A stretch of 64,000 bases of DNA, from assembly GCA_002224055.1 (NCBI GenBank), contig AZLU01000057.1:124001-188000 (forward strand), in the 5' to 3' direction. Source of the stretch: Pezizomycotina sp. ARF18. Its lineage: Eukaryota > Ascomycota. The stretch's first letter is position 1; every line of letters starts with the position of its first letter. The notes under the pieces were generated by a model. It made no database searches. It had not been told where the DNA came from and worked only from the letters and a program-made list of their open reading frames with translations. The position numbers were made by a program, and so were the translations under genes. Below, in pieces: positions 36,791-47,742 of the stretch.

Positions 36791-37787
36791 TATTATTACA
36801 GGCTAATATGCTTCTTGGACTTCTCAAGGGAGTTTGCGGCGCGTTTGATTGCAAGAGTACCATCTCGTTTCTAAGCGGTTCTAAAAAATATTTCTTTATA
36901 TGCATATAATATTCGTAAATACACAATTTGTTTTTATGGCATCGGGATATCCTATTTGTCTACCGATAGTTTCTGATGACGCTATCGTAGATAATAGAGC
37001 GGCACTAGAATTCAGGGTTTTTTAGAAGCCAATTAGGATCCAAAATCCATAAACATGATATAACTATAGTCCTATGCTATGACAGGAAGATTAACCCTAT
37101 TACTCGAGCCAGGAGACCTCTAGACAGCGAATCTCTCGACAACAAACCTCTAGACAGAAAGCTCAGTTAATCCTCCATTTACTACTCTGCTCTAATTAAA
37201 CTCAAGAAACAACTACCGCGTTCCACCTGAGCAGCTGGACTACATACTGTAGACATGACTTCACCCCATCATTAACCTTCGACGTGCTGGACTTGCGGCT
37301 GAAATCCCAGGTGTTACACGACGATCGGAATGGAAGAAAGTGGGAAACTTGCCACTATTGGCCATCACGAGATGGCAGAGGGAATAAGTAAGCCAAGACA
37401 TTTGTCTACTGACAGCGGCAAACCCGGATTCTAAATATTTCCTGATAAGACAACTGAGTTATCCCGTAATCAGCATAAGGGGTACCCTTATGGAGAGTTA
37501 GCTAGACTCCATTATTCAGCTCTATTACAAGCCGAAAAACTGAGTATTAGAAGACGTCAAAGATGGCGCCGCCTACGTGTTTACCTTTCCTTAAAGTGGG
37601 TGTCAATGTGTTGAGGAGCGAATGGCTATAAGTACAGTGCATCTCAAGGGTACAATTCATCAAGTTAACCCTCCGACAAAGACTCGCTCGCTTACGAGTC
37701 ATTTTATCACTTCCACCTCTTCATATAGAACAAGCTCGGAAAATTGCCAAAAAAAAATAAAAAGGGGGGGGGGGGGGACAAGCAATA
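36791..37787. repeat. Spacer ending in A/G homopolymers
   Basis: No gene recognised. Just upstream of the HPt start an A run interrupted by one T and a run of about 14 G (37764-37777) sit in the likely 5' leader. Confidence 0.45.
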
Positions 37788-38157
37788 ATGTCAGTCAACA
37801 AAGAGATTGACGAGAGCGTTATGGAGCCTGACAGGTTCAATCATATCCTCGAAATGGACGATGATGATGACCATGGGCAATATTGAGACGGCGCTCGTGG
37901 AGTCCGACCTGGACATCCTCTCTTCGCTAGCTAACTTCCTTAAAGGCTCGAGCGAGGCTATAGGCCTGTACAAAATCAAGGACAAGTGCGCGCAGCTGCA
38001 ATTCCTGGCCGTAAGCAGAATCCCGACGGGCAGGATAGCCGAGGATGAAGCGCTCGAGCTTGCCAAGGAGGCGTTCGCGGAGTTGCAGGAGCTGATGGAC
38101 GAGGCGAAAGCGTTTTTCATCCATTCTTTCAACGAAGAGGGCGATGAGAAGGGCTAG
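37788..38157 (+). CDS. Ypd1-like HPt phosphotransfer protein, lacking the acceptor histidine
   Basis: Fungal Ypd1/HPt proteins relay phosphate from hybrid histidine kinases to response regulators in osmotic and oxidative stress signalling. The first frame starts at ATG 37788 (MSVNKEIDESVMEPDRF) and reads NHILEMDDDDDH, the Ypd1 N-terminus. After a frame switch the rest reads ETALVESDLDILSSL, ANFLKGSSEAIGLYKIKDKC, then a long amphipathic helix (EALELAKEAFAELQELMDEA) and stop at 38157. Two oddities are visible. The helix of about 20 residues normally found between EMDDDD and the acceptor helix (REFSK..FFEQAE type) is missing. The invariant GHFLKGSS has become ANFLKGSS, with an AAC codon (37933-37935) at the phosphorylated His. 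The protein should be unable to carry phosphate. The family call rests on FLKGSS with its flanking pattern. Confidence 0.75.
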
Positions 38158-39058
38158 GAGCCACGGCGCTGGACCAGCCTTTCCGTATTCTCGACGCTAA
38201 AGATCGGTGGACTCTGCGATGTGGGACTCTCCGATGTGGGGCTTAAAATCGTGCACCCTATCTGGCAAAATAGATTCCTTCTATCTGGGGATAGACACAG
38301 ACCTAAGGATGTGGAAGCTCGGAGCGCTTACATAGATTAACATTGATGCCTTCGCTTTCGACTTTTCCGGGGCCTGTAAATGTTAGTATATTAGTATTAT
38401 AGTTAGAATATTATCTATTCACTTCTAAGTGGAGTTTTTATTAAGAATAGCTATTGCCGGTATTAAGGCTACTTGAGGTAGATAAACATTGACTACGAAA
38501 CTGCCGAGTTAACAAATTCGGACTTGCAGGAAGTTCAAGTGTGGTTCGGTAAGGGACTCTGGCGACGTCTAGCCTATTGTCCACGCCGGCAGTTTCATAA
38601 AGATATTTACTGCCGCGGTTTCATCCTGGCGCTATCGATTGGTGATTGTTCATGTTAACAGAGTGGGGTTTACGCGACTCAGCTTCAGCTGTCAAAATGC
38701 ACGGCAGCAACTTGAAAACTAATCTCCGTAGAGCATTAATTAGGTTCCCATTTTCAGGAAGCCTTGTAGGGTTCCTTGGGGCATATATGGATGTTGATAC
38801 GAGGATTATACTAGTATAAGGTTTTCTTTCTCGAAAGTTCATATAATTAAGCTCGAAGCTTCCTGAATCCACATGCCGATGAACCATGATAAACTTTGTA
38901 ATTTACTTTCTATACTATCCTCGTACCATTTCTTTTCTTTTCTTTCTTTTGTCTTCAATCAGTCATTAACAGTAATTTCGACCTAATCAAGCGCGAGGAG
39001 TCAAAACCTGCGCGTCGCGTTTAGTCGAGAACCCCGTGCGTTAACCTGATTTACAATA
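38158..39058. other. Spacer, nothing recognised
   Basis: Only short frames, including an 88-codon minus-strand frame at 38621-38887 without motifs. A TTTTCTTTTC pyrimidine stretch lies near 38932-38950. Confidence 0.4.
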
Positions 39059-39504
39059 TTGTTACCAAAATCCGTCAACTTACGTAATGAAGGCCGCCTC
39101 TCCTCACAGGACTACGAAGACCACACCGAACTCGCCGAAGAGTCCATCACGAGCAACCACTCCACATGCTTCATCCAACCCATCCCCGGCGAACCGTTCC
39201 ATATCGTTCTCGACGTGCGCCTCCTCCCGCACAATACGCGATATGCGTCTGGCTCGACGGGAAATTCATCTCCAAGGAGTGCGTGACGCTGCGTCATTCG
39301 GCTACTTCGATCGGATTTAAGAACAGTTTGAAGGAGTATGATAAGGTGATGAGCATTCAGTCGGATAAATTGATGTTCGATGAGGGGCAGGATGGGGCAG
39401 CGGTGACAGTGCAGGTTGCGTTGATGCTGGATGCGATGGAGGATATTGAATGGGGATTGAAGATTCCGATGGAGTTGAGGGCGGAGGTGGCGGACCGATA
39501 CTAG
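39059..39504 (+). CDS. Hypothetical fungal protein, possibly DUF7918-like
   Basis: The protein reads RLSSQDYEDHTELAEESIT, STCFIQPIPGEPFHIVLDVR, then, after one frame switch near 39225, PPAQYAICVWLDGKFISKE, SIGFKNSLKEYDKVMSIQ, QDGAAVTVQVALMLDAMED and IPMELRAEVADRY with a stop at 39504. The order, a beta-rich N-terminal part with GEPFHIVLDV and a xxVWLDGKxI strand, resembles fungal DUF7918 proteins, a family without known function. That match is tentative. No ATG is in frame at the left end; CTCCTCACAG just before GACTACGAAG looks like a splice acceptor, so a first exon may lie upstream. Confidence 0.4.
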
Positions 39505-40008
39505 CGACTTTGCGTTTAACTACTTAATATGATCTTGAGCCGGTTACTGGCGTATAATGTCAAAGAAGGCAACCGTAGTTATTGTAGAAGGCAGCCCAAT
39601 ACCCTTTGATCGAAGAAGTCGCAATCACCAAAGGCGCCTTGAGTCTAACTCTGCTGCTCCGGCAAAACAGTTACGAATAAGACTAAAGCACACATATTAC
39701 GAAAATGCGATGGAGTAACGTCATCACTTTAACTGATTGATGGAGAGTTGAATACCGTCTTCTTCCGTTATCGCCCCTCCATATTTAGCTTTACAAGAGG
39801 GCGGCGCAACGGGGTTTGTGCAGTACGAGAAAATCTTACAACGATCTTGTTTAGCTATATAATTAGATAGATATGTAACTCCGGAACGACATGAAGAATA
39901 AAAACGATCATCATAAGCATCCCAACTACTCTACTTCAGCCCCTTCAATGATGAACAGCCCGGTCCTGGATTCCACTCCTTTCACTTAGTACCGAGAGTC
40001 AGCTTCCC

Positions 40009-40304
40009 TCACATGTTGTTCTCACAGATGCAGTTCTTTGTGCACTGCGACGAGTTCGTGATGTCGTTGACGACGCACACCGGCCTGAGACGCACCGTCG
40101 TACAGTAGCAGTACTTGTTGCAGGCCGAGTCCGGGCAGTCGAGGTAACGGGGAGGTCGCGGGGCGACGGCGTCCTGGAAGTTATGTCAATACTATATTTT
40201 ACGTAGCACACGAAAGGACTGGATAAACAAAGGACCATACGTACCGCAGGTGCAGCTACGGCGCTAGCAAAGAGGGCTAGGAATGTGATGATGGTGGACT
40301 TCAT
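40009..40304 (-). CDS. Small secreted 8-cysteine protein
   Basis: Two exons, both in frame. Exon 1 is 40245-40304 and encodes the signal peptide MKSTIITFLALFASAVAAPA. The intron is 40174-40244 (GTACGT..TTCCAG, phase 0). Exon 2 is 40009-40173 with the stop at 40009-40011. The mature peptide of about 54 residues starts DAVAPRPPRYLDCPDS and carries eight cysteines, grouped as C-x5-C-x3-C-x1-C, then one C after about nine residues, then three more near the end (SQCTKNCICENNM). The total is 74 residues. The cysteine density, length and signal peptide fit a secreted, disulfide-stabilised peptide such as an effector or antimicrobial candidate; the activity is unknown. This is one of the few genes here with no frame break. 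Confidence 0.8.
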
Positions 40305-40370
40305 GGTGTTTTGATGGGGAAAATTGAGCACTGCTTCGAGTGTTGGAGGGAGGAGGTTGCTGAGTTGAGG

Positions 40371-40377
40371 ATATATA
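40371..40377 (-). promoter_or_regulatory. TATA box of the 8-Cys secreted gene
   Basis: TATATAT on the minus strand about 67 nt upstream of the ATG at 40304. Assigned by position and sequence. Confidence 0.45.
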
Positions 40378-41213
40378 GAGATAAGTTACGGGACTTGGAA
40401 GGCTATTTACATGATAAAGGATCCTGCTAAGTTCTCCTTACACTCATGGTGATATAACTAACTTGCAATAATAATAATTGTATGTACACTCCAGTAATGT
40501 GATGCTCTACTATATTATGGAATGTCGTTCCGCTTTCTAGCCGAAAAGCCCACCCTGGCCGGATCCAAATCGTATAACTTTTCTCCACGTTGTGGGGCTG
40601 TCACTATCACGATATATTAGGAAGGTCAGCCACGTCCTTCATCTTGCAATAACGTGGTTTGCTCGTTTTTCTCTCTAACCCCTCGCATACGTCAAGGATT
40701 AAACGGTCCGTCGCCGAATGCAATAGCAGAGATGTCATTGGAGATGCTTAATTTGAGACTGGTCTAGGATCAAGTATAATGGATGGCGACGATCCGAATC
40801 TGCCGTCGAGGCTAAACTCGACTGATAGCACAGTCGAATCCATGAATTTGAAGTAATACCTCTTAAAATATCCTGTAGATTTCTACTTTTTTTTTTTGTC
40901 AAAGACCATTTCGAGGGACCTGAAGAATACAAAGTCATATACTCCACTGTAGTCGGCGACACGGGTCGGTCTTGAGCCCTGGCTGAACTGTATTGCAAAT
41001 GAAGCCCGGGTATCCCGAACTAGCTGCTATATTACAAACAAACTATATACGGCGCTAAGAAAAAGCGTTCGTGTAGTAAGTTATACTAATAATTACATTA
41101 AAAGGAATCGCTAAAAGCAAGCGTCAACTTCATCGAAAGCATCACTCTTTGCTAATAGCAACCATCTTCGGCCGTGTACCACAGCCGGAGTCCGGTTGCA
41201 AGGTAAGAACATT
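40378..41213. other. Spacer, nothing recognised
   Basis: Short frames only. The spacer includes a T run near 40889-40898. Confidence 0.4.
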
Positions 41214-42847
41214 TTACGACCGACTTTTACAACTCTCCACATCCGTCTCAAGATCTCGACTAGGCCCCATCTCTATCACCTCGGTGTCTTTGGAAACACT
41301 TGATTGTATGGCGGAAGTCGAAGTTTCCCCGTTCCCGGGTCGCCGCGGATACACCGGAGGATTTGCGTTTTCATCGGACGGCCGTCGCGGACCGCTCTGC
41401 GCTTTAAGCCATGACCGTGAGGAGAATAGTGATGCAAGGGGCGTTGACGAACACGACAGCGACAAACTATGAGAATAGTTTACAATCGGTAATTTGTTTT
41501 GATAATGTTAAGGGTAGTAAGGGTTAATCATATTGCACCTACATTTGCCCTAATGGTGTATTCCGTAAATATCCTCTTGTCTTTCACGCCTAGGCCGTCG
41601 ATCTGTTGTAGCCCGACGACGATGCGTAAGATTGTTATGGCAGTTAGGATAAAGATACAGTATGCTTTCAATTTATTAACAAATTCTGCGAACTTCACAG
41701 AATTTACAACCCTCTCCCACCAAAATAATAAAATTTCGTAGAATTTACAAATACTTCGCAGAAATTACTCGACCTTATTATAGTAAAATCTGCGGATTCC
41801 GTAGATTTTGTTATTTTGTAAATTTTATAAAATTCGCAGAATATGCATCGACAAATTCTGTGAAATTCGCAGATTTTGCAACCTCAGGATTTCGCAGAAT
41901 TTGAACAAGTCATAGTGATACCGGAGCAAAGGAGGACAGTGATGATTAATTTCCTGTTGTGCGCAATGATTAAGAAGTGGTTCTAGGCGTGAAGCTCCCC
42001 AAGGGGAGGGATTATTTACCCCTTAATAGGGACTCGGAGCCGGGCGCGATAAAGAAGTGGTAGGGTTATACAGAGGATGACACAATCGGCCCCATCATTG
42101 GATGCTAGACAACGATGAAACCTAGTTGACAGAGGCCAGAAAAACAATTTCGGACAACTTACAGGAAATTCAGTATCCTGATCTCGTAGAAATTGACCAA
42201 ACTCGAAGCGCACAATTCCCTGGATTCGGAACAAGCTGCCACAGTTTCCGCGGCGGCGGACAGTGCGTGTACAGCTTTATAATGCAGATACAGAAGCTTA
42301 TACCGCATATCCATCCCGCCACTTTTACCAGCCGATACTGTGGTAGTCCTGTCGTAAGGCGCCGGTAGAAGAACAGCATACCCCTTTAGTGACCAGATGT
42401 AGATGACGTACATCGTCCACATTATGAGGTTGTATTTGAACGATAGCAATAGGTCATGTAGCTGCTTTGCGGAGGGGGAGGGGGAGAAGTGAATTGCCGA
42501 TCCGGCATCTAGGAGGCGTTAGTCTGTTAAAGAACGGATAGTAGACGGGGAAGCGTACAAAGTTTGGGATAGCAAACCGCTTGGCCGATGTAGCAGGCCT
42601 GGGAAGTGTTGTTAGATGACGAAGGTCTATCTTTAATATGGGGAGTTAGGAGAGTATACCGGCACGACGAAGATGGGGTAGTCATCCCTCCCCACCTCCG
42701 GAAACCGACGACCTTCGTCCGCGCAAAGACGCGCAGAGCGATTATGCCGCATGAGAAGCCGATCTCAGCGTTGGCTTCCATGAGCCAGCTATAGCCCATT
42801 GATATTGAGGTCGCAAAGGACTGCAAGGACGAATACCGAATTTCCAA
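41214..42847 (-). pseudogene. Rhodopsin-domain (Pth11-like) membrane protein, copy 3, interrupted
   Basis: Reverse-strand pieces match the fungal rhodopsin-domain family. EANAEIGFSCGIIALRVFAR and VGFRRWGG come before a DDY, then after a probable intron comes AKQLHDLLLSFKYNLIMWT. Next are YVIYIWSLKGYAVLLFYRRL, LVKVAGWICGISFCICIIKL and KLWQLVPNPGNCALRVW, the family's W-x-P-N-P-G-N-C signature. A further intron (GTAAGT near 42160) leads to DCVILCITLPLLYRARLRV. After this the reading is lost in an AT-rich palindromic block. The frame at 41214-41465 (WLKAQSGPRRPSDENANPP, MGPSRDLETDVESC) resembles the polar tail of such proteins, but the link is inferred. Helices 6-7 are not found. The ATG is uncertain; one lies near 42796. 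Confidence 0.7.
41680..41905. repeat. Palindromic TTCGCAGAATTT repeat block
   Basis: About seven diverged copies of a 12-nt word, TTCGCAGAATTT or its complement AAATTCTGCGAA, lie within 226 bases, several as head-to-head pairs that would form hairpins. They are at about 41681-41705, 41731-41746, 41750-41765, 41785-41809, 41829-41842, 41851-41879 and 41888-41903. The spacers are AT-rich. The block lies within the third rhodopsin-domain gene, between its last recognisable helix and its putative tail. It encodes nothing visible. Origin unknown: a satellite, a hairpin-type repeat or a degraded insertion. Confidence 0.75.
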
Positions 42848-43924
42848 CGATAAATGGTGAAGATTAGAGAGAGGTAAGAGGTTTTTCCGATATCATGGGC
42901 CGACAAATCGGTGGCGTCGCGGGTAAACAGAGCTATCCGCAATTGACCTTCCCAATGTTTCCGTAGTCCACCGCTAGTAGCGGTATAGCCTGGCGATATG
43001 GGGAAACGTTAAAATCAAAGAACTAATGCCCATCGTTCCTTCCAAACATTTCAGGAAAGGAATTGGTGTATCACGATGTCGGCAGTTGAAACCTCCGATT
43101 TGATAGGTTTCGAGGATCGGCCTAGTGAGGGGACATCGGCCCGAATGAATTGACGTTCGGAGAAAGTTTACTCTGCGTGACGGGGGAACAGAACTGGGTA
43201 TCAAAACAACAGGTCGAGGAGGATCATAACCTCAGTTAGTAAGTATCAAGGGCGAACAATTTGGAATGAGTAATAAGCTGAGCTTCTAGTAGACAGTTCA
43301 AATTTTGCTAAGGCGAAACCAGCTACTATCTTGAAGCCTTAAGACCTGTAATATTAGTGGAAACCTTCCCTCTATACAAAGCGATACTATTTTTGTCCAT
43401 CTCACTAGGACGGGGACCGGCAGACGCCAAAGTAGCCACCACCAAGATTTCACCCGAAAGGTATCGCCGACATTCAATCATACCGGTATTAACGCGAGCA
43501 AGCTCGCCAATTTGGCCGAGAGAAAAACAAGTTGAAGTTGTCCGCATTCGGGACCGCTAGACTAGCTAGTCTTCAAACTGCTCGTGTTTACCTTGAGCCT
43601 TGAAGCCATGAGTTGCGCTGAAAGTCTAATACCTGATGAGAGTTGCAAAACTGAAATTTGCAGACATTAAGTTACAGTGAAAAAATGAGACATTTATAGT
43701 TACTGATGTCTGTGAGTACGATGATTGGCTTCTGCTTGATTTTCCCGAGCATGTTTTTCTTATAAATATCATTGTTTTGGATCGATGTTCTTTGATCGCT
43801 CTAGACTCGTCATGTCAATAACCAATCGCCGTATTTACAATTCATCTCCCGCAGCTTCATGCGTGTAAAACAACGAGAGGAAACACCAAAGTACCCGGTT
43901 CTCAGTAAACGGTAGCAGCGAACC
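42848..43924. other. Spacer, nothing recognised
   Basis: Two short minus-strand frames (42974-43204 and 43326-43547) carry no motifs. The last 150 bases are the leader of the next plus-strand gene. Confidence 0.4.
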
Positions 43925-44465
43925 ATGGCTCATCCATACGGTGCAATTCCAACGCTCATCGCCGTCTCACCAAACGGTACCGTGAGCTTCCCTTACGAAG
44001 ACGTCGAAGACATTGAACGTTCTAGCGTAGATAGTTCAGACGAGCATTCAACCCTAGACAGTTCTCAAGTTCAAATCTCGAGGAGCGCGCTGATTGCTCG
44101 CGTCCTCAGCCCCCACCCATCGCCTATCTCAGAATCAACTGAAGGTGCCCCTTTGGCAATTTCACAGAACACATTTTCATGGAGTAATACAACGGAGTCT
44201 CGGAAAATATGCGTGTGCGTCGGCCTTCTTCTATGGATACTCTTTGGGGTGGCAATGTTGGTTATTTGTGGAATGCAGCTGCGTAAGAACGGAGCGACGG
44301 ACCCGGACATTATCGCACTGTGGAAGGGAGGTATTGCGTCGATAGGAGGGCATACTGTACGATGCGGATGAAGGAGAAATAGACTTGGTCCTCTTTGACG
44401 ACTCGCTCTCCTTCCCGGTTCAATTACCATATTCCAGGCTACCTTACGAGACCTGCAACGTCTAA
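43925..44465 (+). CDS. Single-pass membrane protein, unassigned
   Basis: The start is ATG 43925 in a good context (AACCATGG). Residues 1-92 are polar and acidic (SFPYEDVEDIERSSVDSSDE). Residues 95-117 form one hydrophobic helix (ICVCVGLLLWILFGVAML), preceded by Arg-Lys and followed by QLRKNG, so the N-terminus is probably outside or lumenal unless an unseen signal exists. The first frame stops at 44371. One frame switch near 44345 opens a continuation (GILYDADEGEIDLVLFDDSL, then FPVQLPYSRLPYETCNV) to TAA 44465, which reads as the natural C-terminus and gives about 180 residues. No family recognised. Confidence 0.55.
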
Positions 44466-44946
44466 CGTGCCGGACAATATTTACGATTCCGTCTCGAGCA
44501 GCAGTTTTGAAGCTCCGGGCCTTAAGCCTTCCTATCTAGGTACTTATTCAGCGTTCTTTTCAGCGAGTCTGGACTCGTCAAGCTCACACATCTGTCGACA
44601 GCCTTCAACCAAATATTGCAAATATACTTTAGCCTAAAGGTTGTGATCGAACCTCAGGCTGTCATTTCTTTCAGATAGCCTTATCAAGTTATCCTAACCA
44701 TAGGATCATGAAGCTTATGCTACGAGATCAACCACTCTTGATAGATGGTGGAAAAAATAAAACAATGTTACAATTTCATTCTTTAGTAATTAACCAAAAA
44801 TCACGAAGATTTGGATATTTTCCCTCTATGTAAAGTTAAAAAAAAAGGCTAGCAATGGAAGCGAATGGTTTAGAGGGAATAACTCTTTACCATTATTCAC
44901 AATCATAGATATAGCAAATTTCCTTGTCACTCGTCGTTCCATTGCC
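44466..44946. other. Convergent spacer, nothing recognised
   Basis: AT-rich spacer between the TM protein and the aspartic protease, with no coding signal beyond a shadow frame of the upstream gene. Confidence 0.4.
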
Positions 44947-46141
44947 CTAATGATTTCGAACGCCAAACCACCCATTCTTCGCATCGAAAGCGATGTCGTG
45001 CCCCTCCCTATCGGGCTTCAAGAAATGCCTACCGGTATTAACAAACGGCGGATGAACCGAGGGCGACTGATACATCGTATAAGAACCCTGCGTTCCGTCG
45101 GATTTCCCGCCCCCTGCGTAAACTTCCACTTCCCAGCACCGCCCATATCCATATTAAACACGCATCCCTGCTCGAGTTCTGCGAAGTCGCACCCTTGTTA
45201 CTAATGTTCTCCACGGCGTGCGTCTTGACGCCGTAGCCCGTGGGAAGGGTGAGGTACATCTGCGGGATCCCCGTGTCGACGAGCAGGTTACCCTCGACAA
45301 AGAGGTTCTGAGACTTGGCCTCGCCGACGGGGTTTTGCACCATGACACTCATGGTGGCCATGGACCAGTCCATGGGTAACTCGGAGCGCTTTTGGAGTTT
45401 TTGCCAGTTGAAACCGGCGGTGTTGTCGCCGTCGAGGCCGATGTGGATGCCGTTCGAGTCGACGATGTAGCCCGGGTTGTGGCGGAGCGGTCGACGTCTT
45501 CGTCATTGATCTTGATCATGTTCAACAGGAGGTTCTTATCGGGCATGGACTGCTCCATGCCGTCGCCCTCGCGGCCGAATCCGACGCCGAGGTAGCGTAT
45601 CCCCTTCGGGAAGTCGACGATGTTTATGGCGGATCCCTCGGGACAACGATTTTCTTTTTCGCTGAACTCAGGGCAGATACTTTGCCTCGTGATCGCCAGT
45701 ACCTTGAAACGGCTCCGGGTAAGTCCGGGCGTATCGACTAAATCGACGTCCATGGGTACCCATATTCCCTCCTTGAGTAATTTGCTGGAACTCAAAAAAT
45801 AGCGACCCTTTTTGGTCCTCTGGACATCTTCGGGGCGCTCGACGCGTGGCAGGTCCCTATACCACTGCTTCATGTCGGCGTAGGAGAGCGTGAAGCCGCA
45901 GGAGCCGGTATCCATGTCAACCGCAATCGGTTGTGGTAGGCCTGGCAACGTGATGCGGATCTGAGGTGTACGGCTGTCCATGCCTTCGCTTCCACGGACG
46001 AAGGGACATAGATACCCTTCTGCGCGTCTCGGAGAGAGGGGTGAACTTGTTGGCTCTGGTACCGTCGTCATAATTTTGAGAGCCGAGAGCGGCCGCGATA
46101 CCGGCAGCGGCGGAGAGGAGAGTGGTTTGGGTCAACAGCAT
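44947..46141 (-). CDS. Secreted aspartic protease-like protein (pepsin type)
   Basis: The start is ATG 46141 with signal peptide MLLTQTTLLSAAAGIAAALG, then NYDDGTRANKFTPLSETRR. After a frame switch come PQIRITLPGLPQPIAVDMDT and GSCGFTLSYADMKQWY, so the first catalytic DTG is near residue 78. Further on are INIVDFPKGIRYLGVGFGRE, GYIVDSNGIHIGLDGDNTAG and NLFVEGNLLVDTGIPQMYLT, giving a second DTG about 200 residues later, the spacing of pepsin-type (A1) enzymes. The end reads VFNMDMGGAGKWKF and DIAFDAKNGWFGVRNH with TAG at 44947-44949. Length is about 398 codons, normal for the family. Four frame segments are needed, with no other stops. It would hydrolyse proteins in acid medium outside the cell. 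It lacks an obvious propeptide block, so activity is uncertain. Confidence 0.75.
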
Positions 46142-46247
46142 TGTGAGTCTCGCTTTTGATATTATTGCGTCTGCTTGGCTTTTCCGAGATGGTCGGAACT
46201 TCATTAAAAGAAAATGGATAGCCCTCACCTAAGAGCGTATCGGGTGA

Positions 46248-46255
46248 CTTATATA
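46248..46255 (-). promoter_or_regulatory. TATA box of the aspartic protease gene
   Basis: TATATAAG on the minus strand, about 107-114 nt upstream of the ATG at 46141. A strong match to the eukaryotic TATA consensus; function inferred. Confidence 0.5.
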
Positions 46256-47177
46256 ACTTACCTCCTCCTGGCGACAATGACATCATTACGGACGCGAGGG
46301 AGTTTAGTGTCTACATCTAGAATCATTCAAGCTGCATGAGTTTATCGTTAGTATCCTAGTTTACTCTCGTGTCGTGTGCTTTCGTGATACATGAGAGATT
46401 GTGTGATGTTCTAGACATCTGGCGAGAAATGTTAACGTTAAATGTTAAGCCTGAGCCCGTCTCCACCGGGATTCGTAGTTACATCGATATATCTACTCCG
46501 TATGCGGCTTGAAAAGTTACCACTCTCTTTAACGATCGCTATAGCGTCAACCAAACGTTATTAGTGTAGTGTAGCGGGTTCATTTGGTTTGTCGAAAGAG
46601 TTCAGGTATCACGATGACGCTGGTTGCGGGTTAAGTTCGGATCATTGCTCTCGACCAGGCCAAGCAGCGAAGTTTTTCTTACAAGCTAGATTGATTTTTA
46701 CGAACAGTGCCATCCCCGACATTCAAATATCTGTTCCTAACTGTGCCCAGATGGCTTACGACCGCAAGGACCGAGCGAATCATAGAATCTGGTAGGGTAG
46801 ACCGTGGCTTTTGTTTCACAATAACGTGAACGGCACGATTTATTCTAGTCAAAATCGACGACAGAACATAGATCGTGAATGATGGGATAAAATGACGGGA
46901 ATTCATTTCACAGATTCGGAGTCCAATATACAGCTTGGAAATGATAATTACTTGCGTAATTGACTATTCTAATTAAGAAGTTTACTCAATTAAAGATACA
47001 GGGTTCATTCTTGAAAACGAAGCCGGAATTAACTTTTGCTATTTTACAAACGATCTCCGCTGTTTTGTCATACCATGCGGGCGTACTATTTTTTCCCCTT
47101 TCATCTATCTAGTGAAGATAATGCCTAGAGGAATTTCCCATTACCTATTCCCTTGAATACTAGGAAGTGTCGAGTAT
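46256..47177. other. Spacer, nothing recognised
   Basis: About 0.9 kb, AT-rich, short frames only. Confidence 0.4.
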
Positions 47178-47742
47178 CTACTGAGTCTTCGGGCACTCGT
47201 TAAGAGGATCCTGGAACCATCTGATCCGCAAGCGCCAGCCTTCACGCACTTCGTAATCTGAGTCCTCCAGCCCTCGGAGCAGTGCTCCTCCAACCCGTAC
47301 AGGTTGCACGGGTGGTTGGGGTTGCTGCAGTCGTTGTCCTTGACGTTGCAGATGTTCTGCGGGTTCTGGAACCATCTGACGCCGCAGGCGCCGAGTTTCT
47401 GGCACTCGTTCAGCTCGGAGACCCACTTCGACGTGCACGTGTGGTGGGTGTTATAGGTGTTGCATGGGTGCTTGGGGTCGGAGCAGGAAGGGGTCGGGGA
47501 GCGGGACTCGACGTGCTGGTTCTGGCAGGCGGCGACGGGGTCCTGGATCCAGCGGATGCCGCAGGCGCCAGCGGCGACACAGGCTTTGAGGTCCTTGACG
47601 TAGGCGTCGCCACAGACGGGCTTGTGCTTGGAGTAGGTGTTGCAGGGGTGCTTGGGTCATTGCAGGAGACCGTGGAGGTCGAGGGAGCGGCGAGGGCCGC
47701 GGTGGCTGCGGAGAGGGTGATGAGGACGGAAGTCAGCTGCAT
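47178..47742 (-). CDS. Secreted protein with three 6-cysteine tandem repeats
   Basis: The start is ATG 47742 with signal peptide MQLTSVLITLSAATAALAAP, then STSTVSCNDP. Three tandem units follow, each with six cysteines in the same spacing C-x6-C-x8/9-C-x10-C-x5-C-x11-C and shared words HPCN-x-Y, GACG and RW-x-Q-P/DP. Unit 1 (about 47530-47665) has KHPCNTYSKHKPVC, unit 2 (about 47360-47495) KHPCNTYNTHHTC, unit 3 (about 47190-47340) NHPCNLYGLEEHC. It ends FQDPLNECPKTQ with TAG at 47178-47180. Only two single-base gaps break it: in the A run after TGCAATGACCC and after GCTTGCGG in unit 3. With them read through, it is about 188 residues with 18 repeat cysteines. No family is recognised; a disulfide-rich apoplastic or wall protein is inferred. 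Confidence 0.78.
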
